A stretch of 64,000 bases of DNA from Pseudomonas sp. PDM04. GTDB lineage: Bacteria > Pseudomonadota > Gammaproteobacteria > Pseudomonadales > Pseudomonadaceae. Numbering within the stretch: the stretch's first letter is position 1; every line of letters starts with the position of its first letter. Below, piece by piece: positions 49,340-58,316 of the stretch. The stretch lies in the NCBI RefSeq assembly GCF_014851765.1, contig NZ_JACVAI010000001.1, forward strand, positions 124,001-188,000. Direction: 5' to 3'. Made by a program: the position numbers and the translations under genes. Under the pieces are notes generated by a model, which saw only the letters and a program-made list of their open reading frames with translations, had not been told where the DNA came from and did not search any database.

Positions 49340-49928
49340 GCGTTGCTCACGGTTCGCCGAGTACCGGGACAAAGTGCTGGAGCTGTTCGCCAGCAAGGGG
49401 TTCGGTCAGGTCGGCATGCGCGAACTGGCCACGTGCCTGGGACTGTCCCCGGGCTCGCTGTATCACCATTACCCGAGCAAACAGCATTTGTTGCTCGATC
49501 TGATCGAGGAATTCTACGAAGAGTTGTTGGCGGCCCTCGGGCGCATCGATCACAAGGCCGGTGCGAAACGCGACAAGCTGCACAACCTGATCCGCGCACA
49601 CCTGAACCTGCATCACGAAATGCCCTGGCATTTTCGCCTGGTGGAGCGCGACAGCGGCTGCCTGAACGACGAGCAGCAGGCGCGGGTCCGGCAATTGCGC
49701 GAACAATACGAAGGCACCTTGCTGCAGATGCTTGGCAGCCGCTTGCGCCTCAGCGAACCGGCACGTCTGGCCACCGGGCACGCGATTGCCAACCTGCTCA
49801 ACAGCGCCCCCTGCTGGCTGGCGCAGCACGCGCTGGACGAACAAGCGCGCGACGACCTGCTGGAAAACCTCATCGGCGGCGCCATCGAACGGCTGCTGCG
49901 GCCTGCACTACCGCGCGCGGCAGCCTGA
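49332..49928 (+). CDS. TetR-family transcriptional regulator
   Basis: A 198-residue regulator. The N-terminal helix-turn-helix (YRDKVLELFASKGFGQVGMRELATCLGLSPGSLYHHYPSKQHLLLDLI) is typical of FadR/PaaR-type TetR proteins. The C-terminal domain is all-helical. The start at 49332 overlaps the dehydrogenase stop by 8 nt; another ATG 6 nt upstream is equally possible. Coupling to a hydroxyacyl-CoA dehydrogenase suggests an acyl-CoA ligand. Confidence 0.9.
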   Translation: MPERCSRFAEYRDKVLELFASKGFGQVGMRELATCLGLSPGSLYHHYPSKQHLLLDLIEEFYEELLAALGRIDHKAGAKRDKLHNLIRAHLNLHHEMPWHFRLVERDSGCLNDEQQARVRQLREQYEGTLLQMLGSRLRLSEPARLATGHAIANLLNSAPCWLAQHALDEQARDDLLENLIGGAIERLLRPALPRAAA

Positions 49929-50092
49929 CATCTCAGGCGCAACGCCATAAGCCGTGCCGATTCAATAGACAAAACATCTAAAAGATTTTTGCATGTGGTC
50001 CCCTCTAACGCTTTGCTATTGGAGCCCATCCACCGCAGAGCCGGACGCGCACCGCGTCCTCCTTCTGCCGCCTTCCTTTTCGGGAGCCTGCC

Positions 50093-50506
50093 ATGAAAAT
50101 CAATCCCTACCTCATCTTCAACGGCGACTGCAAAGCCGCGTTCACCTTCTACGCCCAAGCCCTGCAAGGCCAGCTCGACATGATGATGACCTTCGGCGAG
50201 AGCCCGGCCCGCGAACACTTCCCGGCTGACCTGCACAACCTGATCATCCACACCCGCCTGTCGGTGGGCGACCAGGCGATCATGGGGTCGGACACCACCC
50301 CCGACCGCCCCACCGATGACATGGCCGGGTGCTCGGTATCACTGAACGTCGACAGCATTGCCGAGGCGGATCGCGTGTTCAATGCACTGGCCGAGGACGG
50401 CAGCGTGCAGATGCCCCTGGAAGCGACCTTCTGGGCGGCGCGCTTCGGCATGCTGGTGGACCGGTTTGGCGTGTCTTGGATGGTCAATTGCGAGAAGGAT
50501 CGGTAA
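50093..50506 (+). CDS. VOC/PhnB-like glyoxalase-fold protein
   Basis: A 137-residue protein of the PhnB/'3-demethylubiquinone methyltransferase-like' VOC group (MKINPYLIFNGDCKAAFTFYAQALQGQLDMMMTFGESP; end ARFGMLVDRFGVSWMVN). The family contains two beta-alpha-beta-beta-beta modules and is often annotated without a proven activity. It is a single gene with GGGAG upstream of the ATG. Confidence 0.88.
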   Translation: MKINPYLIFNGDCKAAFTFYAQALQGQLDMMMTFGESPAREHFPADLHNLIIHTRLSVGDQAIMGSDTTPDRPTDDMAGCSVSLNVDSIAEADRVFNALAEDGSVQMPLEATFWAARFGMLVDRFGVSWMVNCEKDR

Positions 50507-50516
50507 ACGGTTCCCC

Positions 50517-50634
50517 TGCAGGAGCGAGCTTGCTCGCGATGAACCTGGGAACACTGAGGCGTGTCAGGTTTCCAGCGTCATCGCTGACGACCATTGTCGG
50601 AACGCAGGCCGGAGCGAGCGCTCCCGCAGCTTGG
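50517..50634. repeat. Imperfect REP units
   Basis: The left unit CAGGAGCGAGCTTGCTCGCG and a right palindrome GGAGCGAGCGCTCC about 75 bp away differ more from the consensus than other copies. They lie between the VOC and lipoprotein genes. Confidence 0.65.
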
Positions 50635-50696
50635 CGCACCCTCTGCTATCGTCAATGGGCTACCCGATCAACGCTGGATTTTTCGGAGTAACCCCC

Positions 50697-51113
50697 ATGT
50701 TGCCCTGGTCTCCCCGGTTGAAACTGTCCCTGCTGGCAGCAGGGCTGGCCGCCTCCCTCCTCGTCCTCCACGGTTGCGCCACGGTCGATGCGCACACCAC
50801 CGCCTACGTTGGCGTCGAACACCCGGCGCCAACCCTGGCCAGCGAGGTGCAAGTACTGCGCACCGAACCGTTGCGCCCGCACGTTCGTCTCGGTGAGGTG
50901 TTGATCGACGCCAGCACCGAACCAGCGCCACCGATCACCGAAGTCGAACAAAAACTGCGTGAGGAGTCCGCCAAGCTCGGCGGCGATGCAGTGGTGGTGG
51001 TCTACGACCATATTCAAACCACGGGCGCGTTTGTCCGCGGGGGATTGTGGAGTCGCGACGTTGAAACCATCCAGGGCCGCAAGCTCAAGGGGATTGTGAT
51101 CAAGTACCGTTGA
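50697..51113 (+). CDS. Small outer-membrane-type lipoprotein of unknown function
   Basis: A 138-residue protein with a lipobox near residue 26 (LLVLHGCATVD). The mature part is rich in Val/Glu and ends in beta strands (GGDAVVVVYDHIQTTGAFVRGG; GRKLKGIVIKYR) resembling a YbjQ/DUF4156-like shape. The ATG at 50697 is supported by CGGAG 8 nt upstream. I do not recognise the family with certainty. Confidence 0.75.
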   Translation: MLPWSPRLKLSLLAAGLAASLLVLHGCATVDAHTTAYVGVEHPAPTLASEVQVLRTEPLRPHVRLGEVLIDASTEPAPPITEVEQKLREESAKLGGDAVVVVYDHIQTTGAFVRGGLWSRDVETIQGRKLKGIVIKYR

Positions 51114-51399
51114 GGGCGCTGGATAACTTGGCAGACCTGCCCTGTGGAAGCGACGGAGCGAACAGCTTGCTCGGTCATGCAGAAGAATTGCCCTGCGCGA
51201 GGGTTTCCCGTGGAGCGTTCCAACTGCCGCTCACCACTCGTCGCCCAGGCCCCGACGCGCCCTTTCTTCCACCCCCGCTGGCTCACGGATTGCAAACGCT
51301 GGCGTAGTCGCCGCGCAGTGACGAAATCCTGACGCGCCGGCCATCATCTATACTCACCACCACCAGCGCCAGGCTGGATCAGTTTTTCGGAGATGCAAC

Positions 51400-51606
51400 G
51401 TGTCAACTCTCAGTGAAATCGCAGCGAATCACGCGAAAATGGCGAAAAAAATGGCCGGAGAGTCGACTGAAATGTGTGAGCGCCAATCCATGGTGGTTGG
51501 TGGCTTCGAGGTCAATTCCGTCGATGAGCAAGTGCAGGTGCCCTTCCATTTGATCGTGGGAGCCCAGGACACTCCGATTGCGCTGACGGCGGGCTACGCG
51601 CTCTGA
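51400..51606 (+). CDS. Small conserved-looking hypothetical protein (68 aa)
   Basis: A 68-residue protein beginning at GTG with CGGAG 7 nt upstream; an ATG six bases earlier is out of frame and stops quickly. It has an amphipathic N-terminal helix (LSEIAANHAKMAKKMAGEST) and a beta-rich C-terminal half (VEVPFHLIVG-like, ending TAGYAL). A TATACT box (51349-51354) lies about 45 nt upstream and could be a sigma-70 -10 element, although no good -35 box is seen. Codon use and start context look real; the function is unknown. Confidence 0.6.
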   Translation: MSTLSEIAANHAKMAKKMAGESTEMCERQSMVVGGFEVNSVDEQVQVPFHLIVGAQDTPIALTAGYAL

Positions 51607-51783
51607 TGGCGACGCCCCCAATGCCTCGAGGATGATACTGACGCTGTAGCTCTCGGTAACAAACAGCCCCCTAACGGTGCGTCTTTTTTACGACGCATCG
51701 TCGCTCGCCCCGCCCTGCAAGGCGCCAGCCGCCATGGCGTAGTTTGTGCATCGCAACGCATTCCCCTGCTGCCTGAAGCCGCC

Positions 51784-52593
51784 ATGCGCCCTAAGGAACT
51801 CAAACTCTGGACCACCGGTGTCGCCCACTTGCTCGACCTGCAAGCGGGGCATGCACGCCTGGCGGGCTTGAGTCATTGGCTGCGCCAGGTGTGCCCGGTC
51901 GATCATTTCGTGCTGTTCGTCTACGAGGGCAACCACCGGCCCCTGGCGCTGTTCGATACCTTTGCCGCCGACAAGCGCGCGGTGTACGTCGATGACTACC
52001 AGTGCGGGCCGTATCTGCTCGATCCGTTCTACCTGGCCTGTACCCGCGGACAGGCGCCGGGCCTGTGGCGCCTGCGCCAGTTTGCGCCGGACCACTTCTA
52101 CCTCGGCGAGTATTACCTGACCTATTACCAGCAAACCGGTCTGGCGGAAGAAGTGGCGTTTTTCGTCGAACTGGGGGGCGGCGCCATGGCGGTGCTGTCG
52201 TTGATGCGCTCGTCGGCCAGTTGCGCCTTCAGCCGCGACGAGATGCAGTTGATCGAGTGCGCACAAGGCGTGGTCGAACAGGTGGTCAACGAAGCCTGGC
52301 GCTTGCGTCAGGCCCAGCAACCGCGTTCGGCGCAGGACCTGGACTTCAAGATCCGCGAAGCCTTCGATCAGTTCGGCGCGCACATCCTGACCGGCCGCGA
52401 GCAGGAAATCGTCCAGCTGTTGCTGCGCGGTCACTCCAGCGCATCGGTGGCCGAGCAATTGAACATCAGCCCCGGCACGGTGAAGATTCATCGCAAGAAC
52501 ATCTACGCCAAGCTGGGCATCGGCAGCCAATCCGAATTGCTCGGTCTGTTCATCCGCGACCTGACCGGACAGGAGTTGGTCGTCGACGCCTGA
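51784..52593 (+). CDS. LuxR-type transcriptional regulator
   Basis: A 269-residue regulator. The N-terminal about 180 residues form an unrecognised, possibly GAF/autoinducer-like sensing domain. The C-terminal LuxR helix-turn-helix follows (residues about 200-260: LTGREQEIVQLLLRGHSSASVAEQLNISPGTVKIHRKNIYAKLGIGSQSELL). It precedes the ABC transporter operon on the same strand with a 104-bp gap, so it probably controls the amine uptake/oxidation genes. Confidence 0.9.
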   Translation: MRPKELKLWTTGVAHLLDLQAGHARLAGLSHWLRQVCPVDHFVLFVYEGNHRPLALFDTFAADKRAVYVDDYQCGPYLLDPFYLACTRGQAPGLWRLRQFAPDHFYLGEYYLTYYQQTGLAEEVAFFVELGGGAMAVLSLMRSSASCAFSRDEMQLIECAQGVVEQVVNEAWRLRQAQQPRSAQDLDFKIREAFDQFGAHILTGREQEIVQLLLRGHSSASVAEQLNISPGTVKIHRKNIYAKLGIGSQSELLGLFIRDLTGQELVVDA

Positions 52594-52697
52594 CGCCTGA
52601 AAACGACTCTATCCCCCAAGGGATATATACAGCGCAAAACCGCCGTTGCTAGTTTGGCCCCGTCGCACTGATTCATCACTGCAAGGGAGCCGGCCTC

Positions 52698-53813
52698 GTG
52701 AACGACAATTCGCCAAGTGATATCGAATTCTGCAATGTGGTCAAACGCTATGGCGAGGTGACCGCCGTCAGCGGCTTGAACTTCTCCGTGCGCCGTGGCG
52801 CATTTCACTCCTTCCTCGGCGGGTCGGGCTGCGGCAAGACCACCACCTTGCGCATGATCGCCGGCTTCGAACAACCCAGCAGCGGCGAAGTGCGCCTGGC
52901 GGGCCAATGCGTCGCCGGTGTGCCGGCCTACGAGCGTCCGGTGAACATGGTGTTCCAGCATTACGCGCTGTTCCCGCACCTGACGGTGGCGCAGAACATT
53001 GCCTACGGCCTGCGTTATCGCACCCCGCGCCCAGACCGCAAAGCCCAACTGCGCATGGCCGACGAGGCCCTGGAAATGGTGCGCCTGAGCGGTTTCGGCC
53101 AACGCAAGCCGAGCGAACTCTCCGGTGGCCAACAACAGCGTGTCGCCCTCGCCCGGGCGCTGGTGAACAAACCCACCGTGCTGTTGCTGGATGAACCGCT
53201 GGCCGCACTCGACCGCAAGCTGCGCAAGGAGATGCAATCGGAACTGCTGCGCCTGCAACGGGAAGTCGGCATCACCTTCGTGCTGGTCACCCACGATCAG
53301 GAAGAAGCCCTGTCGATGAGCGACAGCATCAGCGTGATGCACAGCGGCTCGATCATCCAGACCGCCACCCCGGAACAACTCTACGAAGCACCGGCCAGCC
53401 GCTACGTCGCCGACTTCATCGGCGAATCCAATCTGTTCAATGGCACGGTGCGTCACCTGCACGGCAACTGCGTGGTACTGCGCACCGAGCAGGGACTGGA
53501 ACTGACCAGCCCGCTGACGCCCACCGGCCAGGCCCTGAGCGCCGACACCGCCGGCTGCATCGCCGTGCGCCCGGAACTGATCAGCATCGCCGGCGCCCAC
53601 GCCGAGCTGGCCCGTGAAGTGAAACTGCAAGGCTGCGTGGAAGACCGGATCTACCTCGGCAATACCACCGAATACCGCGTACGCACCCAGGCTTTCGGCG
53701 TGGTCTGCGTACGGGTGCCGCGCCAGCAGGATCAGGGCGCCAATGCATTCGAACACGGCGCGGCAGTGAGCGTCGGCTGGGATCACGCCAACGGCCTGGC
53801 CATGGCGTTGTAA
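52698..53813 (+). CDS. PotA-like ABC transporter ATPase (polyamine/amine-type importer)
   Basis: A 371-residue import ATPase. Walker [11 protein letters not shown], signature [15 protein letters not shown], Walker [13 protein letters not shown] and a C-terminal TOBE domain (about 290-370) place it in the Pot/spermidine-putrescine family. The start is GTG with AAGGGAG upstream. It is first in a five-gene plus-strand operon: ATPase, binding protein, two permeases and aldehyde dehydrogenase. Confidence 0.93.
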   Translation: MNDNSPSDIEFCNVVKRYGEVTAVSGLNFSVRRGAFHSFLGGSGCGKTTTLRMIAGFEQPSSGEVRLAGQCVAGVPAYERPVNMVFQHYALFPHLTVAQNIAYGLRYRTPRPDRKAQLRMADEALEMVRLSGFGQRKPSELSGGQQQRVALARALVNKPTVLLLDEPLAALDRKLRKEMQSELLRLQREVGITFVLVTHDQEEALSMSDSISVMHSGSIIQTATPEQLYEAPASRYVADFIGESNLFNGTVRHLHGNCVVLRTEQGLELTSPLTPTGQALSADTAGCIAVRPELISIAGAHAELAREVKLQGCVEDRIYLGNTTEYRVRTQAFGVVCVRVPRQQDQGANAFEHGAAVSVGWDHANGLAMAL

Positions 53814-53847
53814 TTCAACGATTCATCAACCGGATGTGGAGCGTGCT

Positions 53848-54990
53848 ATGGACCAGAAGACGTTTATCAAAAACCTGCGCAGCTGGCAGAACGGCTCGAT
53901 CAGCCGCCGCGATTTTCTTGGGCGCACCGGCCTGGGGATTGCCGCGGCGGTGGTCGCCACGAACATGCCGGGCCTGCTGACGTCCACCGCCCAGGCGGCC
54001 GAGCAGGCCAAGCTGGGAGATCGCCTGTCGCTGGCGACCTGGCCCAATTACCACAGCCAGGACAACCTCGACGCCTTTGGCAAGACCACGGGTGCGCGGG
54101 TCTCGATGAGCGTGTTCGGCTCCAACGAGGAAATGCTCGCCAAGTTGCAGGCCGGTGGCAGCGGCTGGGATGTGCTGGTGCCGACCAACTACACCATCAG
54201 CACCTACGTCGGCCTGGGCCTGATCGAACCGCTGGACCTGTCGCGCATTCCCAATTTCGACGCCTCGGCGTTTCAGCAGAAATTCATGGCGCAAGGCACG
54301 GTGGACGGCAAGGTGTATGCGGTGCCGAAAAACTGGGGCACCACCGGCATGCTCTACGACACCGGAAAATTGAAGAACGGCCCCACCAGCTGGAAAGAAT
54401 TCTGGGCCGCTGCGCAAGGCCCGGCCAGTGGCCGCACCATGGTTCACGACTATCAGTTGACCGCCATCGGTAACGCCCTGAAAAGCTTCGGCTACAGCTT
54501 CAATTCCCTGGACCCGAAAGAACTGGCCGACGCGGAAAAACTGCTGATCGAAGTCAAGCCGCACCTGTTCGCGATCAACTCCGACATTCAGCCGTCGATG
54601 CGCAGCGGCGATGCCTGGCTGGCGATGTCCTGGACCGGCGACGCCTCGCAGTTGCACCGCGACAACGCGCAAATGCAGTTCGAGCTGGGCAAGGAAGGTG
54701 GCGAACTGTGGAGTGACTTCTTCGCCATCCCCAAAAGCTCGGAGCACAAGGATGCCGCCTATGCGTTCATCAATTACCTGCTCGACCCGCAGCACAACAA
54801 GCTTGAAGTGCTGAGTCACGGCTACCCGAGCGGCGACAAGCGCGTCGATGCCCTGCTGCCCGCCGCCATGCTCGACGACCCGATCATGTACCCGGCCGCC
54901 GAGGCCTTGAGCCCGCTGGAGTTCGGTGCAGCGGCGACGCTGACCAGCCCGGCACGCGCCGAACTGATGGCGCGCTTCAAGTCCGCCTGA
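53848..54990 (+). CDS. PotD-like substrate-binding protein with Tat-type signal
   Basis: A 380-residue periplasmic binding protein (SBP type 1, spermidine/putrescine group). The N-terminus carries SRRDFLGRTG with Arg20-Arg21, a twin-arginine motif, then a weakly hydrophobic stretch ending AQA. Tat export is less usual for this family and implies folding before export. The body shows LATWPNYHSQDNLDAF and VPKNWGTTGMLYDT motifs. The ATG at 53848 is used, not a GTG 12 nt upstream. Confidence 0.92.
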   Translation: MDQKTFIKNLRSWQNGSISRRDFLGRTGLGIAAAVVATNMPGLLTSTAQAAEQAKLGDRLSLATWPNYHSQDNLDAFGKTTGARVSMSVFGSNEEMLAKLQAGGSGWDVLVPTNYTISTYVGLGLIEPLDLSRIPNFDASAFQQKFMAQGTVDGKVYAVPKNWGTTGMLYDTGKLKNGPTSWKEFWAAAQGPASGRTMVHDYQLTAIGNALKSFGYSFNSLDPKELADAEKLLIEVKPHLFAINSDIQPSMRSGDAWLAMSWTGDASQLHRDNAQMQFELGKEGGELWSDFFAIPKSSEHKDAAYAFINYLLDPQHNKLEVLSHGYPSGDKRVDALLPAAMLDDPIMYPAAEALSPLEFGAAATLTSPARAELMARFKSA

Positions 54991-55020
54991 GCCCCGACCA
55001 TGGCCAACGAGGAGTCACCC

Positions 55021-55938
55021 ATGAATGCTGCCGCCCACCCGCAAACGGTGCAGCCGGCCAGTGCCCTGTCAGTCGAGGCGCGCCAGCGGCGCAGCCTCGG
55101 CCGACGGATCACCCTGCTGATGCTGTTGCCGTCGACCCTGTGGTTCCTGCTGCTGTTGTTGATGCCGCTGGTGATCATCCTGGTGTTCAGCTTCGGCGAG
55201 CGCAGCGCCGTGGGCGGCTATGCCGGTGGCTTTACCCTGGCCAACTACCTGAACCTCGGCTCCCGCGGCGCGGCCTTCAGCAACACGCTGATGCTCGCGC
55301 CGCTGGGCACCCTGGTGTGCCTGCTGGCGGCCTACCCGCTGGCGTACTTCCTGGCGGTCAAGGTCACCCGCAATCGTTCGCTGTTGCTGACGCTGGTGAT
55401 CGTGCCGTTCTGGACCAGTTTCCTGATCCGCACCTATGCCTGGATCTTCATCCTCAGTGGCAAGGGCATCCCGGCCATGCTCGCCAGCCTGGGCCTCGAG
55501 GATGTGCGGTTGATCAACACCCCCTGGGCGGTGCTGATCGGCATCGTCTATGGCTACTTGCCGCTGATGGTGTTCCCGATTTACGTCAGCCTGGAAAAAC
55601 TCGACAAGCGCCTGCTCGAAGCCTCCGCCGACCTGGGTGCCAGCGCCTTCGAAAGCTTCCGGCGGATCACCCTGCCGCTGTCCGCGCCGGGGATCATCAC
55701 CGGGGTCATGCTGGTGTTCATCCTGCTGATGGGTGAATTCCTGATCCCGGCGATTCTCGGCGGCGGCAAGGTGTTCTTCGTCGGCAACGCACTGGTCGAC
55801 CTGTTCCTGCAATCGCGCAACTGGCCGTTCGGCAGTGCGTTGGCGATGACACTGGTGGCGATGATGCTGCTGATCATCGGGGTGTACCTGAAACTGGTGG
55901 CGCGCTACGGCGGCCGCCCTGCCGACGGAGGCGTGTGA
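55021..55938 (+). CDS. PotB-like ABC permease
   Basis: A 305-residue inner-membrane permease with about six helices and the EAA loop (EASADLGASAFESFRRITLPLSAPGI) that contacts the ATPase. The start at 55021 follows GAGGAG; an ATG 21 nt upstream is disfavoured. The next permease begins 1 nt after its stop. Confidence 0.92.
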   Translation: MNAAAHPQTVQPASALSVEARQRRSLGRRITLLMLLPSTLWFLLLLLMPLVIILVFSFGERSAVGGYAGGFTLANYLNLGSRGAAFSNTLMLAPLGTLVCLLAAYPLAYFLAVKVTRNRSLLLTLVIVPFWTSFLIRTYAWIFILSGKGIPAMLASLGLEDVRLINTPWAVLIGIVYGYLPLMVFPIYVSLEKLDKRLLEASADLGASAFESFRRITLPLSAPGIITGVMLVFILLMGEFLIPAILGGGKVFFVGNALVDLFLQSRNWPFGSALAMTLVAMMLLIIGVYLKLVARYGGRPADGGV

Positions 55939-55939
55939 C

Positions 55940-56767
55940 ATGTGGCTGCGCAGCTATTCGACTTCGCTGTACCTGTTTCTCTATGCGCCCATCGCGCTGA
56001 TCGTGCTGTTCAGCTTCAACGCCGGGCGCAGTGGCCTGGCGTTCGAATGTTGCTCGACGCAATGGTTCGGCCGCGCCTTCGGCAACCCGTTCATCATGGA
56101 AGCGCTGGGCAACAGCGCGTTCATCGCCTTCACCTCGGCGCTGATCGCCACGCTGTTCGGCACCCTGGCGGTGTTCGGCTTGCAACGCGCCCATCCCAAA
56201 GTGCGCCTGCTGTTCGACGCCCTGACCTACTGCGCGATCATCGTTCCGGGCATTGTCATCGGCATCTCGACGCTGATTGCCTTCATCAGCCTGTTCGACC
56301 TGATCAACCCCTTGCTGGCGAGCTGGATACCGGACGTGCCGCGCCTGAACATGGGGTTCTTCACCGTGATCGCCGCGCACTCGCTGTTCACCATGGCGCT
56401 GGTGATGGTGATCGTGCGCAGCCGCGTCGACTCACTGGACAAGGCGCTGCTGGAAGCCTCGGCCGACCTTTACGCACCGCCGATGCAAACGTTCTGGCGC
56501 GTGACCCTGCCGCAGATCAGTCCGGCGATCATGGCCGGGTTCCTGCTGGCGTTCACCTTCAGTTTCGACGATTTCATCATCGCGTTTTTTGTCGCCGGCT
56601 CCGAGACGACCTTGCCGATCTACATCTTTTCTTCGATCCGCCGCGGCGTGACCCCGGAGATCAACGCGGTATCGACCGTCATCATCTGCGCGTCGCTGGC
56701 GCTGCTGTTCACTTCCCGTCACCTGCAAAACCGCCGTACCGGCGTCCAGGAGTCTCACCATGCGTGA
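55940..56767 (+). CDS. PotC-like ABC permease
   Basis: A 275-residue permease, partner of the PotB-like protein, with six helices and the EAA loop EASADLYAPPMQTFWRVTLPQISPAI. GGAGG precedes the ATG. Its 3' end overlaps the aldehyde dehydrogenase start by 8 nt, so uptake and oxidation are translationally linked. Confidence 0.92.
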   Translation: MWLRSYSTSLYLFLYAPIALIVLFSFNAGRSGLAFECCSTQWFGRAFGNPFIMEALGNSAFIAFTSALIATLFGTLAVFGLQRAHPKVRLLFDALTYCAIIVPGIVIGISTLIAFISLFDLINPLLASWIPDVPRLNMGFFTVIAAHSLFTMALVMVIVRSRVDSLDKALLEASADLYAPPMQTFWRVTLPQISPAIMAGFLLAFTFSFDDFIIAFFVAGSETTLPIYIFSSIRRGVTPEINAVSTVIICASLALLFTSRHLQNRRTGVQESHHA

Positions 56768-58232
56768 TCAGCTTTACATCAACGGCGAGTGGGTCAGCCC
56801 GGACCTGGGCGGTTACCTGGACGTGATCGACCCGGCCACCGGCCAGGCTTTCCATCGGGTAGCGGCGGGCACCGAGGAGGATGTCGATCACGCGGTACGC
56901 GCCGCCCGGCGTGCCTTCGACAACGGCTGGAGCCAGACCACCGGGGCCGAGCGTGCGCAGTGGCTGGAGGCGCTGGCCGATGAACTGGAAAACACTCAGC
57001 AGGCGCTGGCCGAGCTGGAAGTGCGCGACAACGGCAAACCCTTGCCCGAAGCGCAGTGGGACGTTGGCGATGCGATCGGCTGCTTTCGCTACTACGCCGG
57101 GTTGGCCCGCGAGCTGGATCAGCAGCAGGACCAGCCGCTGGCGTTGCCGGACCCGCGTTTTCGCTGCCGCATCCGCCATGAACCGATTGGCGTGGCCGGA
57201 CAGATTATTCCCTGGAACTACCCGCTGTTGATGGCGGCCTGGAAAGTCGCCCCGGCGCTGGCTGCCGGGGCAACGCTGGTGTTGAAACCCTCGGAGCTGA
57301 CGCCCCTCACGGCGCTGGAACTGGCGGCGGCCGCTGACCGCATCGGCCTGCCGGCCGGGGTCCTGAACGTGGTCAGCGGCCTGGGTGCCGATGCCGGCGG
57401 ACCGCTGACCGAGCACCCCGGCGTGGACAAACTGGCCTTCACCGGCAGCGTGCCCACCGGAGCAAAAATCATGTCGGCGGCGGCCCGCGACATCAAGAAC
57501 ATCAGCCTGGAACTGGGTGGCAAGTCGGCGTTCATCGTGTTCGACGACGCCGATGTCGAGGCGGCCGTGGAGTGGATTCTGTTCGGGATTTTCTGGAACC
57601 AGGGCCAGGTGTGCAGCGCCACCTCGCGTCTGCTGGTACAGGAAAACATCGCCCCGCGCCTGATCGAACGGCTGGTCGAGGAAACCCGCCGGATCAGCAT
57701 CGGCCCGGGACTGCAGCCCGGGGTGTTGCTCGGCCCGCTGGTCAGCCAGGGCCAGTACGACAAGGTCCTGGGCTACATCGATCAGGGCCTCGCCAGCGGT
57801 GCACGCCTGCTGACCGGTGGCCAACGCCCGGCGCATCTGCCGGAAGGTTATTTCTTGGAGCCGGCGATCTTCGACGAACCCGGGCACAGCAGCATCCTCT
57901 GGCGCGAAGAAGTGTTCGGCCCGGTGCTGTGCGTCAAGCGTTTCAAGACCGAGGAGCAAGCGCTGCAAATGGCCAACGCCAGCCGTTTCGGCCTCGCCGC
58001 AGCGGTGATGAGTGCCGATCTGCAACGCAGTGCCCGTGTCGCCAATCAGCTGCGCGCCGGGATCGTCTGGGTCAACTGCTCGCAACCGACCTTCGTCGAG
58101 GCGCCCTGGGGCGGCATGAAACACAGCGGCATTGGCCGGGAACTCGGCCAATGGGGGCTGCACAATTACCTGGAGGTCAAGCAGGTGACCGAGTACGTCA
58201 GTGACCAACCCTGGGGTTGGTACCTGAAATAG
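56760..58232 (+). CDS. Aldehyde dehydrogenase, betaine-aldehyde-type
   Basis: A 490-residue NAD(P)-dependent aldehyde dehydrogenase. The catalytic Cys285 is in GQVCSATS and Glu251 in ELGGKS; the IPWNYPLLMAAWK and FTGSVPTG nucleotide motifs are intact. It is closely similar to the enzyme at 58317-59795, with shared FGIFWNQGQVCSATSR. Such enzymes oxidise amino-aldehydes (betaine aldehyde, aminobutyraldehyde). The ABC partners support an amine-derived aldehyde substrate. Confidence 0.93.
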   Translation: MRDQLYINGEWVSPDLGGYLDVIDPATGQAFHRVAAGTEEDVDHAVRAARRAFDNGWSQTTGAERAQWLEALADELENTQQALAELEVRDNGKPLPEAQWDVGDAIGCFRYYAGLARELDQQQDQPLALPDPRFRCRIRHEPIGVAGQIIPWNYPLLMAAWKVAPALAAGATLVLKPSELTPLTALELAAAADRIGLPAGVLNVVSGLGADAGGPLTEHPGVDKLAFTGSVPTGAKIMSAAARDIKNISLELGGKSAFIVFDDADVEAAVEWILFGIFWNQGQVCSATSRLLVQENIAPRLIERLVEETRRISIGPGLQPGVLLGPLVSQGQYDKVLGYIDQGLASGARLLTGGQRPAHLPEGYFLEPAIFDEPGHSSILWREEVFGPVLCVKRFKTEEQALQMANASRFGLAAAVMSADLQRSARVANQLRAGIVWVNCSQPTFVEAPWGGMKHSGIGRELGQWGLHNYLEVKQVTEYVSDQPWGWYLK

Positions 58233-58249
58233 TCTGAAAACCCGTTCCC

Positions 58250-58281
58250 CCAGCAGCGAGCAAGCTCACTCCTGTAGGGGG
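58250..58281. repeat. REP remnant
   Basis: AGCGAGCAAGCTCACTCCTG is half of a REP unit, and the partner half is missing. It lies between two convergent aldehyde dehydrogenase genes. Confidence 0.55.
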
Positions 58282-58316
58282 AACGCGGAGTGTCAACACC
58301 CTGGACCCCACAAGCC

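Noticed and set aside
51660..51710. A hairpin with T-run (GTGCGTC ... GACGCAT) as terminator after the 68-aa gene
   Set aside because: The T-run is inside the loop, not after the stem, so it does not meet terminator form on either strand.
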